Below, one piece after another: positions 16,409 through 24,437 of a stretch of 64,000 nt of DNA; positions within the stretch are counted from its first letter, which is position 1; each line of letters opens with the position of its first letter. The notes under the pieces are model-generated. The model was not told where the DNA came from, made no database searches, and was given only the letters and a program-made list of their open reading frames with translations. This DNA is from Euzebyella saccharophila (GTDB lineage: Bacteria; Bacteroidota; Bacteroidia; Flavobacteriales; Flavobacteriaceae). Position numbers and translations under genes: made by a program. The stretch covers positions 186,001-250,000 of the forward strand of contig NZ_JACYFJ010000005.1 in NCBI RefSeq assembly GCF_014855495.1, read 5' to 3'.

Positions 16409-19336
16409 TTGGAAAAAAAGGCTTCAAATAGTTCCCTTTTAAGCAAGTGGAAGAATCGGGACAAATCCAGAACATCCACGCAATCCACGGTGCCGAAAGC
16501 GCCGGAGGAGGCAAAGATTCCTCTGTCCAGCGGTCAGCAGCGTATCTGGTTTTTACAGCAATTGAATCCTGAAAATCCGTTTTATAATTATTCGGAAGCT
16601 TTACTTTTTAAGGGAAAATTGGAGACTCAATTTTTGCAGCAAGCCTTTGAGCAAGTTTGCCAAAATCACGAAATACTGAGGTCTTATTTTCCGATGGAAA
16701 ATGGTGCTCCTGTGATAAAAACATCCGATTTAAATCCAGAAATACGACAGGAGGATTTCAGCAACCATCCAAGTGTTGAATCTGATAGGCTTTTGCAAGC
16801 CTTGATGCGCGAGCAGTCCCGAACCGTTTTTACGTTATCAAGTCCGCTGCTTTTAAAAGTCTCCCTGATCAAACTTTCGGAGGATTCCCATGTCTTTTTC
16901 CTTACCATGCACCATATCATTGTGGACGAATGGTCTATTGGTCTGCTAAAGAATGAATTGGCAATCCATTATAGAAGATTGGTTTCCGGAGCCGATTTGA
17001 TAGTTTCTCAACCAGAAATCCAGTATAAGGATTACGCCCATTGGGAAAGAAATAAAGAAATAAATTCCCAGGCATTGGATTACTGGAAGGATAAACTTTC
17101 TGGGGAAATACCTGTTTTAAATATTCAGACGGATTTTCAAAGACCGGCGGTGCCAAGGTTCAATGGAAAACAATTAACAAAATCGCTGTCCGAGCGCTTT
17201 TCAAACGAGATTTTGAAACTGGCAATAGCCCAAAAAATGACTCCTTTTAATCTTCTTTTAGCTGTCTTCTACGTGCTATTATATAAGTATACGGGTCAAA
17301 ATGACATTTTGGTGGGCACTCCTGTATCCAATAGAAATAACAAAGCCTTGGAAGATGCCTTTGGGTTTTTTATCGATACGGTTGTTCTTAGAAATTCGAT
17401 TTCCGAGAATGAGTCATTTGCGTCTTTAATAGAAAAAATAAAATCAAATACCTTGAAAGCTTTTTCCAATAAAAGCATTCCTTTTGATGTCTTGGTAAAG
17501 GAGCTGAAAGTATCGCGTTCACTTTCTGTAAATCCTTTTTTTCAGGTCATGTTTTTATACCACCCTCAAGAAGAAGTTCCTGTTTTTGGTGATGAGGTTC
17601 AATTATCCGAAGAGTTTGAATTTGATACAGAGGTTGCCAAGTTTGACCTTACCCTTTCGATTACGGAAAAAAAAGGTAGCCTTGATCTTACTTTGGAATA
17701 CGATACCGATTTATTTCAAGAAGTGACCATTAAACGAATGTTGGATCACTATGAAATTCTTTTGAGGCAGCTTTTAGAATCAACTGCCATTAAAACCTCA
17801 GAAATTTGTCTGTTAACGGAAAAGGAAAAAGATTTTTTCCTTGAAAGACCCGCAAAAATCAAAACTTTTTTAGAATATCAGGGAATTCACGAAATCATTG
17901 GGGAAGTAGCTAAAAAATTCCCCGATAAAAACGCCGTAACTTTTGGTGATACCGCTCTTAGCTATCAAGATCTGGATAGTAGGGCAGAAAAGGTAGCAAT
18001 TCATATTTTGAACCAGACAAAAGGCCTACACAATAGAATTATCGGCTTGTGTATGGACCGTTCTATTGAAATGATCATTGGTCTGTTGGGTATTTTAAAA
18101 TCCGGGAATGCCTATTTACCCATAGATCCTAATTACCCCTTGGAACGGCTACATTTCGTTTTGGAAGATGCTCAATGTTCCTTGTTAGTTTCCCATAGTT
18201 CGCTAAAGGAAGTTTTTAAAGGAAAAGAAATACAAACGCTTTTTATTGATGAAGTAAAACCCTCGGATACTAAGGTAAACATTATTTTTCCAGCATTTAA
18301 TAGAAATAATCTAGCTTACGTTATTTATACCTCGGGGAGTAGTGGCAAACCCAAAGGAGTACCCATCACACATGGTGATATCCTCAACTCAACCGCTGGT
18401 CGGCTTGATTTTTACAAAGATAGCCCCAAAGCGTTTCTTTTAATGTCTTCCATCTCGTTTGATAGCTCAAAGGCTGGAATTTTTTGGACGCTCTGCACAG
18501 GTGGCAACTTGATTCTTACCGAAAATAGAATTGAACAGGATGTACAAAAAATTGGGGAACTGATTGAAAAAAATCAAGTAAGTCATACCCTTATGCTCCC
18601 TTCTTTGTACGCACTTATTCTGAGACATGTGGAGATGGCTAAACTTCGTACTTTAAATACAATTATAGTTGCAGGTGAGGCATGTACTCCTTCCCTATGT
18701 CAATTACACTTTAAAAAGTTGCCGAGTACAAAACTGTATAATGAGTACGGACCAACAGAGGCTACGGTTTGGGCCACGGCGCACGAGATTGTTCCCGCAG
18801 AAATGGAGAAAACCGTTGCCATTGGTAGGGGAGTAGCTGGTAACAAGATTTATCTGCTCAATAAGAATTTAGAAATGGTTCCGTTTGGTGCGGTGGGTGA
18901 AATCTATATTTCCGGGCCAAGTTTGGCCAAAGGATATTTGAATAAGGCGGAACTTTCGTCTGCGGTATTTCTTAAAAATCCCTTTTCCCATTCCGCTTAT
19001 GAAAAGATGTATAAAACCGGGGATTTGGGTAGGTTTAGGGCCGATAGAAACTTGGAATTTTTAGGAAGGGCAGACCAGCAGGTAAAACTACGGGGTTATA
19101 GAATAGAACTGGAAGAAGTGGAGAATGCCATCAAATCATTGGGTGCCGTGACCGAAGTTATTGCCCAAGTTGAAACCTTGGAAATTGAAAAGGATAGCAA
19201 TTTTTCAGATTTTGATGATCCCGATGCATTTCTTGGCCAATTGATGGCTACACTGGAAGAAGAGGATATTGAGGAACTTTTAAACGAAGTTGAAATGTTA
19301 GGTAAAACGGAATCATTCTTGTCCTCCAGAGAATAA
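16409..19336 (+). CDS. NRPS C-A protein, A domain truncated after motif A8
   Basis: 975 residues with a TTG start directly after TAA-rich sequence, 23 bp behind the permease gene. Condensation domain ~35-470 (HHIIVDEWS, His168/169, Asp173). Adenylation core ~485-905: A3 YVIYTSGSSGKPKG, A5 NEYGPTEATVW, A7 YKTGDLGR, A8 GRADQQVKLRGYRIELEE. After A8 comes an acidic helical tail (~930-965, DPDAFLGQLMATLEEED) and a TAA stop at 19334-19336; A10 with its lysine and the T domain are absent. They are supplied by the next gene, in the same frame. Hand-read specificity residues D-S-A-M-I-A-E-V-W-K match no code I know well, so the substrate is not assigned. Function must require the following protein in trans, or readthrough. 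Confidence 0.88.
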   Translation: MEKKASNSSLLSKWKNRDKSRTSTQSTVPKAPEEAKIPLSSGQQRIWFLQQLNPENPFYNYSEALLFKGKLETQFLQQAFEQVCQNHEILRSYFPMENGAPVIKTSDLNPEIRQEDFSNHPSVESDRLLQALMREQSRTVFTLSSPLLLKVSLIKLSEDSHVFFLTMHHIIVDEWSIGLLKNELAIHYRRLVSGADLIVSQPEIQYKDYAHWERNKEINSQALDYWKDKLSGEIPVLNIQTDFQRPAVPRFNGKQLTKSLSERFSNEILKLAIAQKMTPFNLLLAVFYVLLYKYTGQNDILVGTPVSNRNNKALEDAFGFFIDTVVLRNSISENESFASLIEKIKSNTLKAFSNKSIPFDVLVKELKVSRSLSVNPFFQVMFLYHPQEEVPVFGDEVQLSEEFEFDTEVAKFDLTLSITEKKGSLDLTLEYDTDLFQEVTIKRMLDHYEILLRQLLESTAIKTSEICLLTEKEKDFFLERPAKIKTFLEYQGIHEIIGEVAKKFPDKNAVTFGDTALSYQDLDSRAEKVAIHILNQTKGLHNRIIGLCMDRSIEMIIGLLGILKSGNAYLPIDPNYPLERLHFVLEDAQCSLLVSHSSLKEVFKGKEIQTLFIDEVKPSDTKVNIIFPAFNRNNLAYVIYTSGSSGKPKGVPITHGDILNSTAGRLDFYKDSPKAFLLMSSISFDSSKAGIFWTLCTGGNLILTENRIEQDVQKIGELIEKNQVSHTLMLPSLYALILRHVEMAKLRTLNTIIVAGEACTPSLCQLHFKKLPSTKLYNEYGPTEATVWATAHEIVPAEMEKTVAIGRGVAGNKIYLLNKNLEMVPFGAVGEIYISGPSLAKGYLNKAELSSAVFLKNPFSHSAYEKMYKTGDLGRFRADRNLEFLGRADQQVKLRGYRIELEEVENAIKSLGAVTEVIAQVETLEIEKDSNFSDFDDPDAFLGQLMATLEEEDIEELLNEVEMLGKTESFLSSRE

Positions 19337-19351
19337 AAAATAACGAATAAA

Positions 19352-20743
19352 TTGACTACTGCGCTTAAAGATAGAATTACCAAACTGACTCCCGAAGAAC
19401 GCAAGTTACTTTGGGCAAGGGCAGAACAGCGTGTATTACAGAGAAATAAATCATCTCAAAAACCAGATTACCAACAACTTGTGGCTTATGTGAAAGCTAA
19501 GCAAGATTTCAATTTGGAAGCTTTAAAAAGCAGTCTTCGAGCCAAGGTGCCAGAATACATGGTTCCGGCTCAATGGGTAAAAATGGAGGAATTCCCCTTG
19601 CTGCCCAATGGGAAGGTGAATAAAAAAGCGCTCCGCAATGAACGTCCATTAGATAAAGAAGAACATAAAGCGAAGCCTGAGGCGCGAGAGCCAAAAAATG
19701 ATGTCGAAAAAAAATTACTGGCCATCTGGAAGGAAGTATTGCAACTTCCAAATATTGACGTGGCGGATAATTTTTTTGAAATTGGTGGGGACTCTATTTT
19801 AAGCATTCAAGTGATTGCCAAAGCGAGGGCTGCTGGAATTGACTTGGAACCCAAACAACTCTTTGAGCATCAAAATGTGGAGAAATTGGCCAATTATATG
19901 GCCTCAGAAGATCAAAGGACAGAAGAAGCAATTTCCCAACTCCACCTAAAACATTTAGTTTCTATTGTACCTAACGGAAGTAAACCTCCCTTGTTCTGTT
20001 TGCATAGCGGAGGTACCCATTTTTTCTTTTACAATCTATTTGGGAAACAATTAAAAAATGACCGACCTGTTTTTGCCCTTCAAGCCTCTCCACATGAGGG
20101 GGAGTTGGTACTCCATGAATCGGTGAATGCCATGGCAAAAGATTTTATAGCCGATATAAAGCAGGTAAAACCACACGGGCCTTATCACTTTATTTCCTAT
20201 TGCTACAATACAGCTATTGGTGTGGAGGTTTGCAGGCAGTTAGAACAAAAAGGCGAGCAGGCCAACCTAATAATCGCTGACACCATGGCCGACTACCTAA
20301 GTCTTTTTGATGCTTCACAAACCCCTAGAAGGGCAAAGGCTTTTTTGGGTAGGTTCGCGAAGAATCCGGTGAAGACCGTATCCAATTTTGTAAAGGGGAA
20401 ATTCATTCGTCCCCTAAGGGAACGTTTAAAAACGAACGATGTCACAGGAAGTGAAAAGATTGTTCAAGAATTGCATTTGAACCATATTGAGATTTATCGC
20501 TCGTATCATTGGCAACCTATAAAAAGTCCTGTAAATCTTCTTCTCACCGAAAAGAAACAGGAAGAATTCAATACAAAGGTGGTTGCTTCTTGGGAAAAAA
20601 TGACCACAGGAAACTTACATGTGCAGCCAACCTTAGGCCATCATGATCGATTATTTTTAGAAGGCACCGTGGTGGAAACGGCTAAGAACGTAGATGATTT
20701 AATGGACAGGTACGAGTCTAAAAATTTACAAGACAATAGATAA
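19352..20743 (+). CDS. NRPS A(C-terminal subdomain)-T-TE protein with Cys-type thioesterase
   Basis: 463 residues from a TTG start in an A-rich context, 15 bp past the TAA of the previous gene and in the same frame. N-terminal helix (LTPEERKLLWARAEQR), then the lid of an A domain with A10 (FPLLPNGKVNKKAL, ~80-95), T domain (FFEIGGDSILS, Ser148), and an alpha/beta-hydrolase thioesterase (~200-450). The nucleophile elbow reads ISYCYNTAIG: Cys284 stands where GxSxG has Ser. Asp310 and His430/431 (LGHHDRLF) complete a likely triad. It completes the split A domain and releases the peptide. Cys-type TE domains are known in some NRPS systems that form strained or unusual bonds; the type of release here is unknown. 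Confidence 0.87.
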   Translation: MTTALKDRITKLTPEERKLLWARAEQRVLQRNKSSQKPDYQQLVAYVKAKQDFNLEALKSSLRAKVPEYMVPAQWVKMEEFPLLPNGKVNKKALRNERPLDKEEHKAKPEAREPKNDVEKKLLAIWKEVLQLPNIDVADNFFEIGGDSILSIQVIAKARAAGIDLEPKQLFEHQNVEKLANYMASEDQRTEEAISQLHLKHLVSIVPNGSKPPLFCLHSGGTHFFFYNLFGKQLKNDRPVFALQASPHEGELVLHESVNAMAKDFIADIKQVKPHGPYHFISYCYNTAIGVEVCRQLEQKGEQANLIIADTMADYLSLFDASQTPRRAKAFLGRFAKNPVKTVSNFVKGKFIRPLRERLKTNDVTGSEKIVQELHLNHIEIYRSYHWQPIKSPVNLLLTEKKQEEFNTKVVASWEKMTTGNLHVQPTLGHHDRLFLEGTVVETAKNVDDLMDRYESKNLQDNR

Positions 20744-20747
20744 GTTA

Positions 20748-21449
20748 ATGACGCTTTTAAGTAATTCAGTTGATATTTGGTCTATTGATACCGCTAAGTT
20801 CCCACATGATTTAACGTCTTACTTTCAACTATTGTCCCAAGAAGAGCAACTACGAAGCCAACGTTTTAAATTCGAAAAAGACAAACGCTTGAATATCTTG
20901 GCAAGAAGCGGCTTACGCCTATTGGCGGGCCAGTACCTCAATTGTACTCCAGTTTCTATTCAAATGGGTTATGCAGCGTATGATAAACCTTATTTTTTAG
21001 ATTATCCGGAGTTTAAATTCAATATTTCCCATTCGGGGGAAATGGTAGTGTTAGCCTTTGTAATAAAGTTGGAGCTCGGTGTGGACGTGGAGTATATAAA
21101 AACTGATTTTGAGGTGATGGAAATTGCCGATAATTTTTTTGCTTCTGACGAGATTGAAAATCTCAAGAAAATAGAAAAAGAGTTACAATTTGAAGCATTT
21201 TATAGATGCTGGACACGTAAGGAAGCATTCATAAAGGCGAAGGGGAGCGGACTTTCATTTCCTTTGGCGGATTTTTCGGTTACCATAGGGGAGAAGGCCG
21301 AATTACTTGCTACTCGTTGGGATGAAAACGAAAAAAACGAATGGAGTTTATCGTCCTTTATGCCCAAAAAAGACTATGTAGGGGCATTGGCCGTTCATGT
21401 CCCTGTAAAAACAATCAATTATCACGAGTGGAAAGGCCTTGAAGCATAA
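20748..21449 (+). CDS. Sfp-type 4'-phosphopantetheinyl transferase
   Basis: 233 residues. Carries the Sfp-family signatures FNISHSGEMVVLA, GVDVE (111-115) and WTRKEAFIKAKG (155-166), which provide the magnesium-binding acidic residues and the CoA-binding lysine. It transfers phosphopantetheine from CoA to the carrier domains at 12953-13192 and in the two T domains of this cluster. It starts 4 bp after the thioesterase gene and closes the plus arm. Its presence supports the view that the cluster is self-contained and functional. Confidence 0.93.
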   Translation: MTLLSNSVDIWSIDTAKFPHDLTSYFQLLSQEEQLRSQRFKFEKDKRLNILARSGLRLLAGQYLNCTPVSIQMGYAAYDKPYFLDYPEFKFNISHSGEMVVLAFVIKLELGVDVEYIKTDFEVMEIADNFFASDEIENLKKIEKELQFEAFYRCWTRKEAFIKAKGSGLSFPLADFSVTIGEKAELLATRWDENEKNEWSLSSFMPKKDYVGALAVHVPVKTINYHEWKGLEA

Positions 21450-21450
21450 T

Positions 21451-22776
21451 TTAATCTACCACAAAGTTGAAACCACCAAGGGCAATCCAAGAGTTGAACG
21501 AGGTATTTCGGTCGTATTTGTAAACCTTTACATCGACACTTTTAAGCCCAATTTTTGAGATTTTAAGGTTGGTAAAGATGTCCGTATAGGTAATGCCAAA
21601 ACCTAATTGCTGGGCCACATATTCGGAAAGGTCAAAATCTGAAGTGTAATAATCCTGTGTTGAAATATGCTGGTCATAACCGTTGAAATAATCGGCTGCT
21701 TGCTGCCCGTAATATCTGTACGAGGGGTAAATGGTAAACTTATCCGTTAGTTTAATGGGGAGTTCTGCACTGGCCGTATGGGAGGTAATTCCCCAATCAT
21801 CGGTATAAAATCGATAATAGGTTCTCAAGGATAGCGAAGCATTTAAAAACCAATGGAGTCGGGTACCCAGGGCCCATTTGATTCGGTTATCCGGTAGTCT
21901 TTCAATATCATCCGCCAGATGAAAACCTTCCACAAAAGCATCCGGAACATCATCAAAATAAACCCGTTGAAAAGGCGTAGAGAGCAAACCTTGTTGCTGT
22001 ACGACATCCACCGAAATCAAACCCTGTAGTTTTTTGTGTAGAATTTGCGACAAGGTGAATCCTAGGGCATAGGAATTTCGATTGGAGTTTTCCAAATCGG
22101 TAAAAGTTGGGTTGTAATTGGAGTTTCCGGTTATTTCACTACGTCTGAATTCTCCGATGCCGCCTTCGGCAAAAGGCCGTAATTCTATGGGATAAATGAG
22201 TTTCCATTGGTCTAGAAATATATTGGTGCTTAGGCTGACTTCGGTATTTTTTTCGTTGAAAAGACGGGTATAACTTCCTCCAAATCCAAAAGAAAAATAG
22301 TCATACTCTGAACTCACGGAGAGCTTTCCTGTCCAAATCTTGTTTCGGTCATCGGAACTATGGCTATACGTGCCCGTAAAATTCACCCAAACATCCGACT
22401 GGGAGGCTCCCGTAGAGGCATTAAAAGCATCGGCATCGCTATTGCTGTCAAAAGGATTTACATTACTGGAAGATGCCGAGGTGTAAGCAGAAATTCCGGC
22501 ATCGACCGTTAAAACATCGTCATCGTTCATGGGAATGGAAACAATGACCGTGCCTGTGGCATCGGTAAGTTCTTCGGTTCCTGTACCACCGGTAACAGCC
22601 GCATTTTCTCCGTCTTGTGTATAGTAACTTGTGAGAAAGTCTATTTCAGAGGTTTCCAAGACCCGTTTTTTATAGGAATTGTCATCTTGGGCCGTGAGCA
22701 AGGAACTAGCCATGAAAAAACAAAAACCTAGTCCGTTTTTCAGCATGATTGAAAATGTTCTTAATTGCATCCGCAT
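21451..22776 (-). CDS. DUF3570 outer-membrane-like protein
   Basis: 441 residues with a signal peptide (GLGFCFFMASSLLTAQ) and many alternating amphipathic strands rich in Tyr and Asn, the look of an outer-membrane beta-barrel. It matches the DUF3570 family by overall pattern and context. It overlaps the upstream DUF4266 lipoprotein gene by 16 bp and forms a unit with it and ApbE, an arrangement seen in many Gammaproteobacteria and Bacteroidota. ATGs at 22770 and 22746 are alternative starts; the last gives the cleanest signal peptide. Its stop is 1 bp from the convergent Sfp gene stop. Function is unknown; surface redox or transport is a guess. Confidence 0.75.
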   Translation of the reverse strand: MRMQLRTFSIMLKNGLGFCFFMASSLLTAQDDNSYKKRVLETSEIDFLTSYYTQDGENAAVTGGTGTEELTDATGTVIVSIPMNDDDVLTVDAGISAYTSASSSNVNPFDSNSDADAFNASTGASQSDVWVNFTGTYSHSSDDRNKIWTGKLSVSSEYDYFSFGFGGSYTRLFNEKNTEVSLSTNIFLDQWKLIYPIELRPFAEGGIGEFRRSEITGNSNYNPTFTDLENSNRNSYALGFTLSQILHKKLQGLISVDVVQQQGLLSTPFQRVYFDDVPDAFVEGFHLADDIERLPDNRIKWALGTRLHWFLNASLSLRTYYRFYTDDWGITSHTASAELPIKLTDKFTIYPSYRYYGQQAADYFNGYDQHISTQDYYTSDFDLSEYVAQQLGFGITYTDIFTNLKISKIGLKSVDVKVYKYDRNTSFNSWIALGGFNFVVD

Positions 22777-22973
22777 CCGCCTCCAGTTTTACCTCCATTC
22801 GCACCTACGGAACCCTCTCTGTAGGAATGCATCACATTTAGGTTTCGGTCCACTTTTTTATCCGTAAGCACCATATCTGGGTCGTTCAAGTTGACCTTTT
22901 GATACTCTTTTACCGTTAGACAGCTTGTGAACATTAGCCCAGATAGGGCCAAAAGAACCGTTAATTTTCCCAT
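22761..22973 (-). CDS. DUF4266 small lipoprotein with C-terminal GGGCGCN tail
   Basis: 70 residues: lipobox FTSC near residue 18, then a short polar region (KVNLNDPDMVLTDKKVDRNL) and a Gly/Cys tail GKTGGGCGCN. It overlaps ApbE by 13 bp at its start and DUF3570 by 16 bp at its end, so the three genes are translationally coupled. The family is uncharacterised. The tail could bind a metal or be a site of modification, for example an acceptor linked to the adjacent flavin transferase; the sequence does not decide this. Typical ApbE flavinylation sites are Asp-Gly-x-Ser/Thr-Gly-Ala/Ser-Thr-like and I see none here. Confidence 0.75.
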   Translation of the reverse strand: MGKLTVLLALSGLMFTSCLTVKEYQKVNLNDPDMVLTDKKVDRNLNVMHSYREGSVGANGGKTGGGCGCN

Positions 22974-23950
22974 GTTCTATTTATTTCAATGTTTTTGGAA
23001 GTAAAAATTCTTCCCTGATCATCAATAATGATGGCCTTTACTTTGGGTATTTGATGAACAAGGTTCATCCCTGTTTCCTTGCCCATGACGAAAACGGCCG
23101 TAGCCAAGGCATCTGCAAGTTCTGCCTGGGGCGCAAAAATGGTAACACTCGCCAATCCACTGGCGGGCCAGCCACTACGTGGATCTATAATATGCGAATA
23201 ACGCTTGCCATCAATCATTTTATATTTTTCATAGTTGCCGCTGGTTACTACAGCTTCCTCATTTAAGTTAAACGAAGCAAAGACTTGATTCTTGTTCAGC
23301 GGGTTGGTCAGGGCTATTTTCCATGGCTTTCCGTTCGCTTGCTGTCCCCAAGTGTTCATATCGCCAGAGGCATTGATAATTCCCCCGCTAACACCTTGTT
23401 TTATCAATAATTTTTTGGCCATGTCGGCCGCATAGCCTTTACCTATCGCTCCAAATCCTATCTTCATTCCAGATTTTTTAAGCAAAACGGTATGGTTTTC
23501 TTCGTTTAATACCACCTTATCAAAACCTACTTTAGAGACAGACGCCCTTATTTCTTCGGCTGAGGGTAAGGAGGTGTCAGGATTGTTGAAATCCCAAATT
23601 CTATCCATGGAGGCATAGGTAATGTCGAAAGCACCATCGGTTGCTTTGGAAATACTCAAACTTCTTTTGATGAGCTGCCATAGTTCCGGATGAACGGTAA
23701 CTGCTTTCTTTCCTGCATATTTATTAATAAATGACGTTTGTGATTGGGGATCCCAGGAAGAAATTAGCTTTTCAATCCTTTTAATTTCTGCTACGGCGGT
23801 ATTGATGTACTTATCGCCTTGAACCGAATCCTTTGCAACCACTGTAATATCAAATCTGCTCCCCATTAATTTCAGGGTACGCTGATAGTTTTGCTGGGAA
23901 TACCCTAGTGTGGTTATAAAGAAGAGCAAGTAGAGAAAGCGCTTTTTCAA
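22961..23950 (-). CDS. apbE: FAD:protein FMN transferase (ApbE family)
   Basis: About 329 residues from the TTG at 23950, chosen because it starts the signal peptide (LKKRFLYLLFFITTLGYSQQ); the frame is open further up to a TTG at 23998. ApbE motifs are present: LMGSRFDITVV, FGAIGKGYAADMA, ASGDMNTWG, TSGNYEKY and HIIDPRSGWPASG, the last carrying the Asp used for metal binding. The enzyme transfers FMN from FAD to Ser/Thr of exported proteins. It is the first gene of the ApbE-DUF4266-DUF3570 unit. No Nqr, Rnf or obvious flavoprotein substrate is in the window, so the acceptor is unknown. Confidence 0.88.
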   Translation of the reverse strand: MKKRFLYLLFFITTLGYSQQNYQRTLKLMGSRFDITVVAKDSVQGDKYINTAVAEIKRIEKLISSWDPQSQTSFINKYAGKKAVTVHPELWQLIKRSLSISKATDGAFDITYASMDRIWDFNNPDTSLPSAEEIRASVSKVGFDKVVLNEENHTVLLKKSGMKIGFGAIGKGYAADMAKKLLIKQGVSGGIINASGDMNTWGQQANGKPWKIALTNPLNKNQVFASFNLNEEAVVTSGNYEKYKMIDGKRYSHIIDPRSGWPASGLASVTIFAPQAELADALATAVFVMGKETGMNLVHQIPKVKAIIIDDQGRIFTSKNIEINRTWEN

Positions 23951-24040
23951 AGGTTCAATTCTGAGGTTTTGTTTAAAGTTAACAAATGTTGAACTCAAAA
24001 TTCATTTTGAAAGTATTACCAGAAGGAAAAATAACAGCAT

Positions 24041-24070
24041 AAAAAAGCCGGTCATTATCAAATGACCGGC
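24041..24070 (-). terminator. Intrinsic terminator
   Basis: Stem GCCGGTCATT (24047-24056), loop ATCA, complementary arm 24061-24070. On the minus strand it is followed by six T, so it closes the small secreted protein gene at 24096-24437. Confidence 0.85.
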
Positions 24071-24095
24071 CTAAGTTACTTATAAAGTCTAAGAA

Positions 24096-24437
24096 TTATT
24101 GTACCCTTAATTCACCGGAAGCCAAAGCTTCTTTATAGTTAGCGGCGATTACCGGGTGGCTACCAAAGAAACGGTGACCGTTGGTACGCTTGATTTTAAT
24201 TTCTTGGGTACCATCTTTCTTTTCTTTAATGGCAGTTACTACTACCTCCTCGCCTTTAAGCGTTTTATAATCGGCAATGCCACCTCTTTTGATAATGAAA
24301 TTTGCTCTGGGCACCTCAATGTGCTTGTATGTTCTTGCTTCGGGGTTTCCTATTTCAAGAACGTCCCCAACTTTTACATCTTCTTGCGCGTTTAAAAATA
24401 CACCTGAAAGTAAAAATGCTGCTACGTATTTGATCAT
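24096..24437 (-). CDS. Small secreted protein of unknown function behind a sigma-54-type promoter
   Basis: 113 residues with a signal peptide (YVAAFLLSGVFLNAQ) and a compact basic/acidic beta-rich body (RANFIIKRGGIADYKTLKG, then EVVVTAIKEKKDGTQEIKIK). I recognise no family with confidence. It is alone between a terminator on its 3' side and a 339-bp upstream region holding a GG-N10-GC promoter; the next gene upstream on the same strand is a sigma-54 response regulator. That position makes it the obvious candidate target of the two-component pair. The short structured body may be a periplasmic binding or envelope-stress protein, but this is only a guess. Confidence 0.75.
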   Translation of the reverse strand: MIKYVAAFLLSGVFLNAQEDVKVGDVLEIGNPEARTYKHIEVPRANFIIKRGGIADYKTLKGEEVVVTAIKEKKDGTQEIKIKRTNGHRFFGSHPVIAANYKEALASGELRVQ

